From Tridacna crocea (Eukaryota; Mollusca; Bivalvia; Cardiida; Cardiidae), in the NCBI GenBank assembly GCA_943736015.1, contig OX031064.1, forward strand, positions 59,565,861 through 59,629,860: a DNA stretch of 64,000 nucleotides, given 5' to 3'. A program made the position numbers and the translations under genes. The notes beneath the pieces are model-generated. The model worked only from the letters and a program-made list of their open reading frames with translations. It had not been told where the DNA came from and made no database searches. This document shows, in pieces, positions 62,780 to 64,000 of the stretch (position 1 is its first letter; every line of letters begins with the position of its first letter).

Positions 62780-63180
62780 CCTGCTTAGAAATAAATGTAA
62801 TAATGGTATTTTTATTATAAATGACATACAAAACTTATTTGTTTTAATGTTCGTCGACGATATTACAAATCGTGAAGATACAGCGGTTAATATAGAGAGA
62901 CAACTAAAACAATTATAGTAGAAAGTCTTTGTGATGAAACCAAGATGACTGTTAACCTTAACAAGACTGAAACCCGTTCAAAAACAAATTTAAATTATAC
63001 CTTTTTAGAAATACTGGTATCATTGTGAGTCTGGAAACGTGTTACAGGCCAATCTGTTAGAGTATATTTGTTGGCAGGAAAAAGTGTTAAACTAGAACAA
63101 AACTTGGCAACATTAAAAGTTGTCTGCTAGCAACTAGAATTTTGACAGACTCCACTGTAGTTCACATTGTCAGAAACATA
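62780..63180 (+). pseudogene. Non-LTR retrotransposon reverse transcriptase fragment
   Basis: One frame reads GIFIINDIQNLFVLMFVDDI, the region around the RT active site (FADD-type box, here FVDD). After a frame change (about 62915) VESLCDETKMTVNLNKTETR follows, matching the next conserved RT block (xxMxVNLNKTK). Further stops (in LEILVSL* and KVVC*) and the frameshift show it is a dead remnant. The upstream RT domains and endonuclease are not visible. Confidence 0.7.
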
Positions 63181-63420
63181 AGATATCATTACTTTTAAAT
63201 GGAATGAATTAAATTTGCCTGAAGTACGGCTTCAAATCGTTATTTCGACATGTCTTCACAGTTTGTGAAAAAAAAAAAAAACTTAAGTGTTTACTTGGGG
63301 AAATACAACTCGACTCTGTTTCATTTCAAAAGAGACTTTTTACTCACCGTAGTAAATTTATTGCGGGGCCCCAACACATTATGACATTGCAGCAACCAGA
63401 AACACACTGATCAACGTGAG
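63181..63420. other. Retroelement flank / gene-free stretch
   Basis: It may continue the retroelement 3' part; nothing definite. Confidence 0.35.
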
Positions 63421-63431
63421 CCGCGGACACC

Positions 63432-63484
63432 ATGTGTTCTCGGTACACCAGATCGGATTTTTCCATTGAAGAACCGGAGGTGGT
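63432..63484 (+). CDS. Possible short first coding exon
   Basis: ATG63432 in context ACACCATGT opens 17 codons plus two bases (MCSRYTRSDFSIEEPEV) ending at a strong donor GTAAGT (63485). It may start another gene to the right, or be chance. Product unknown. Confidence 0.25.
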
Positions 63485-63489
63485 GTAAG

Positions 63490-64000
63490 TATTTTCATTT
63501 TTATGGACCCGATTTACATAGATAGAAATGTTGATTTACAGCAATGTCAAGACGAGTGATTGATCTGTTCACACACATACTAGGGAATAACAATACCATC
63601 ATCTAAGCGAGCTGTAGCTTTATGAGCAACTGGGATCTTATTGTTTTGAAGTTTATTTCCGAATTTTGGACAAAATCCCAAACCATTGTTCATTTTACAA
63701 GTTTGTATGATAAGATAAATGTATTCCCTAAATGAACACAAAATTTCACTGAGAAATGTCCATCCAAAGCGAAGATATACGCTTTTGAATGGACCTGGGT
63801 AGAGGAAAATATGCTAACAAGACACCAATTTTATTTTCAATGTATGCACATGGACATCAGATCAGAAAACGCTTGCGGTAACTAGACACCAACCTTTTAA
63901 TCATCAATATTTCTACCTGAAACTCGATGCATGGGCTGTATACGAAGACTATTTTTGTAAACATAATATCACTATGTTCCATTACCTGATAAAGAGCATG
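63490..64000. other. AT-rich end of window
   Basis: No gene or repeat recognised. Confidence 0.4.

Overview
The window is nuclear DNA from an animal, most likely a bivalve or related mollusc. The evidence is eukaryotic gene structure (consensus splice sites, TATA boxes, AATAAA signals), AT-rich intergenic DNA, few genes per kb, and very dense short palindromic transposons and tRNA-derived SINEs. The taxon is inferred from overall character, not from a database match.

Genes. (1) Two paralogous class A (rhodopsin-type) GPCRs lie on the + strand at 668-1999 and 23918-25183; each is intact in one exon. (2) Two paralogous GT31 beta-1,3-glycosyltransferases, type II Golgi enzymes, lie at 31574-32962 (-) and 41835-43133 (+), and are almost identical in the catalytic centre. 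(3) A secreted Asn/Gly/Gln/Met-rich repetitive protein runs from about 46.7 to 56.7 kb: TATA box, short leader exon, large signal-peptide exon, and three downstream exons that all join in the same phase, giving several possible C-termini. (4) The first coding exon of a possible phytanoyl-CoA-dioxygenase-like gene is at 61161-61298, with a TATA box. Single exon-like pieces also occur at 30722-30830 (-) and 63432-63484 (+).

The rest is mostly mobile DNA. The dominant element, called P here, is a roughly 229-bp non-autonomous element. It is bounded by TTAA, has termini like CCCTTTACCAAAC/GTTTGGTAAAG, and carries a central palindrome of about 65 bp. This looks like a piggyBac-type MITE, and around 50 full or partial copies are visible. 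Other families are: Q (palindrome around GATCAAGATCAGACTGCAC, TTAA-bounded), R (GTCTCGGATCAGCCTGCGC palindromes), S (GACCCAGATCAGCCTGCGC palindromes), T (foldback around CTTCTGATTGGCTAAACCA), two longer foldback elements with 5-bp target duplications (2881-4829 and 29852-30263), tRNA-derived SINEs, remnants of a non-LTR and a Penelope-like retroelement, and several minisatellites (14, 30, 60, about 85, 122 and 155 bp).

Layout: 0-2.3 kb GPCR 1; 2.9-4.8 kb foldback element; 5-23 kb MITE-filled intergenic DNA; 23.5-25.2 kb GPCR 2; 25-31 kb repeats; 31.5-33 kb GT31-A; 33-41 kb repeats; 41.8-43.2 kb GT31-B; 43-46.6 kb repeats; 46.7-56.7 kb matrix-like gene; 57-64 kb repeats with the possible dioxygenase first exon. 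The genes do not form one pathway. They look like two locally duplicated families plus one lineage-specific secreted protein, all shaped by MITE activity; for example, a MITE supplies the stop codon of GT31-A.
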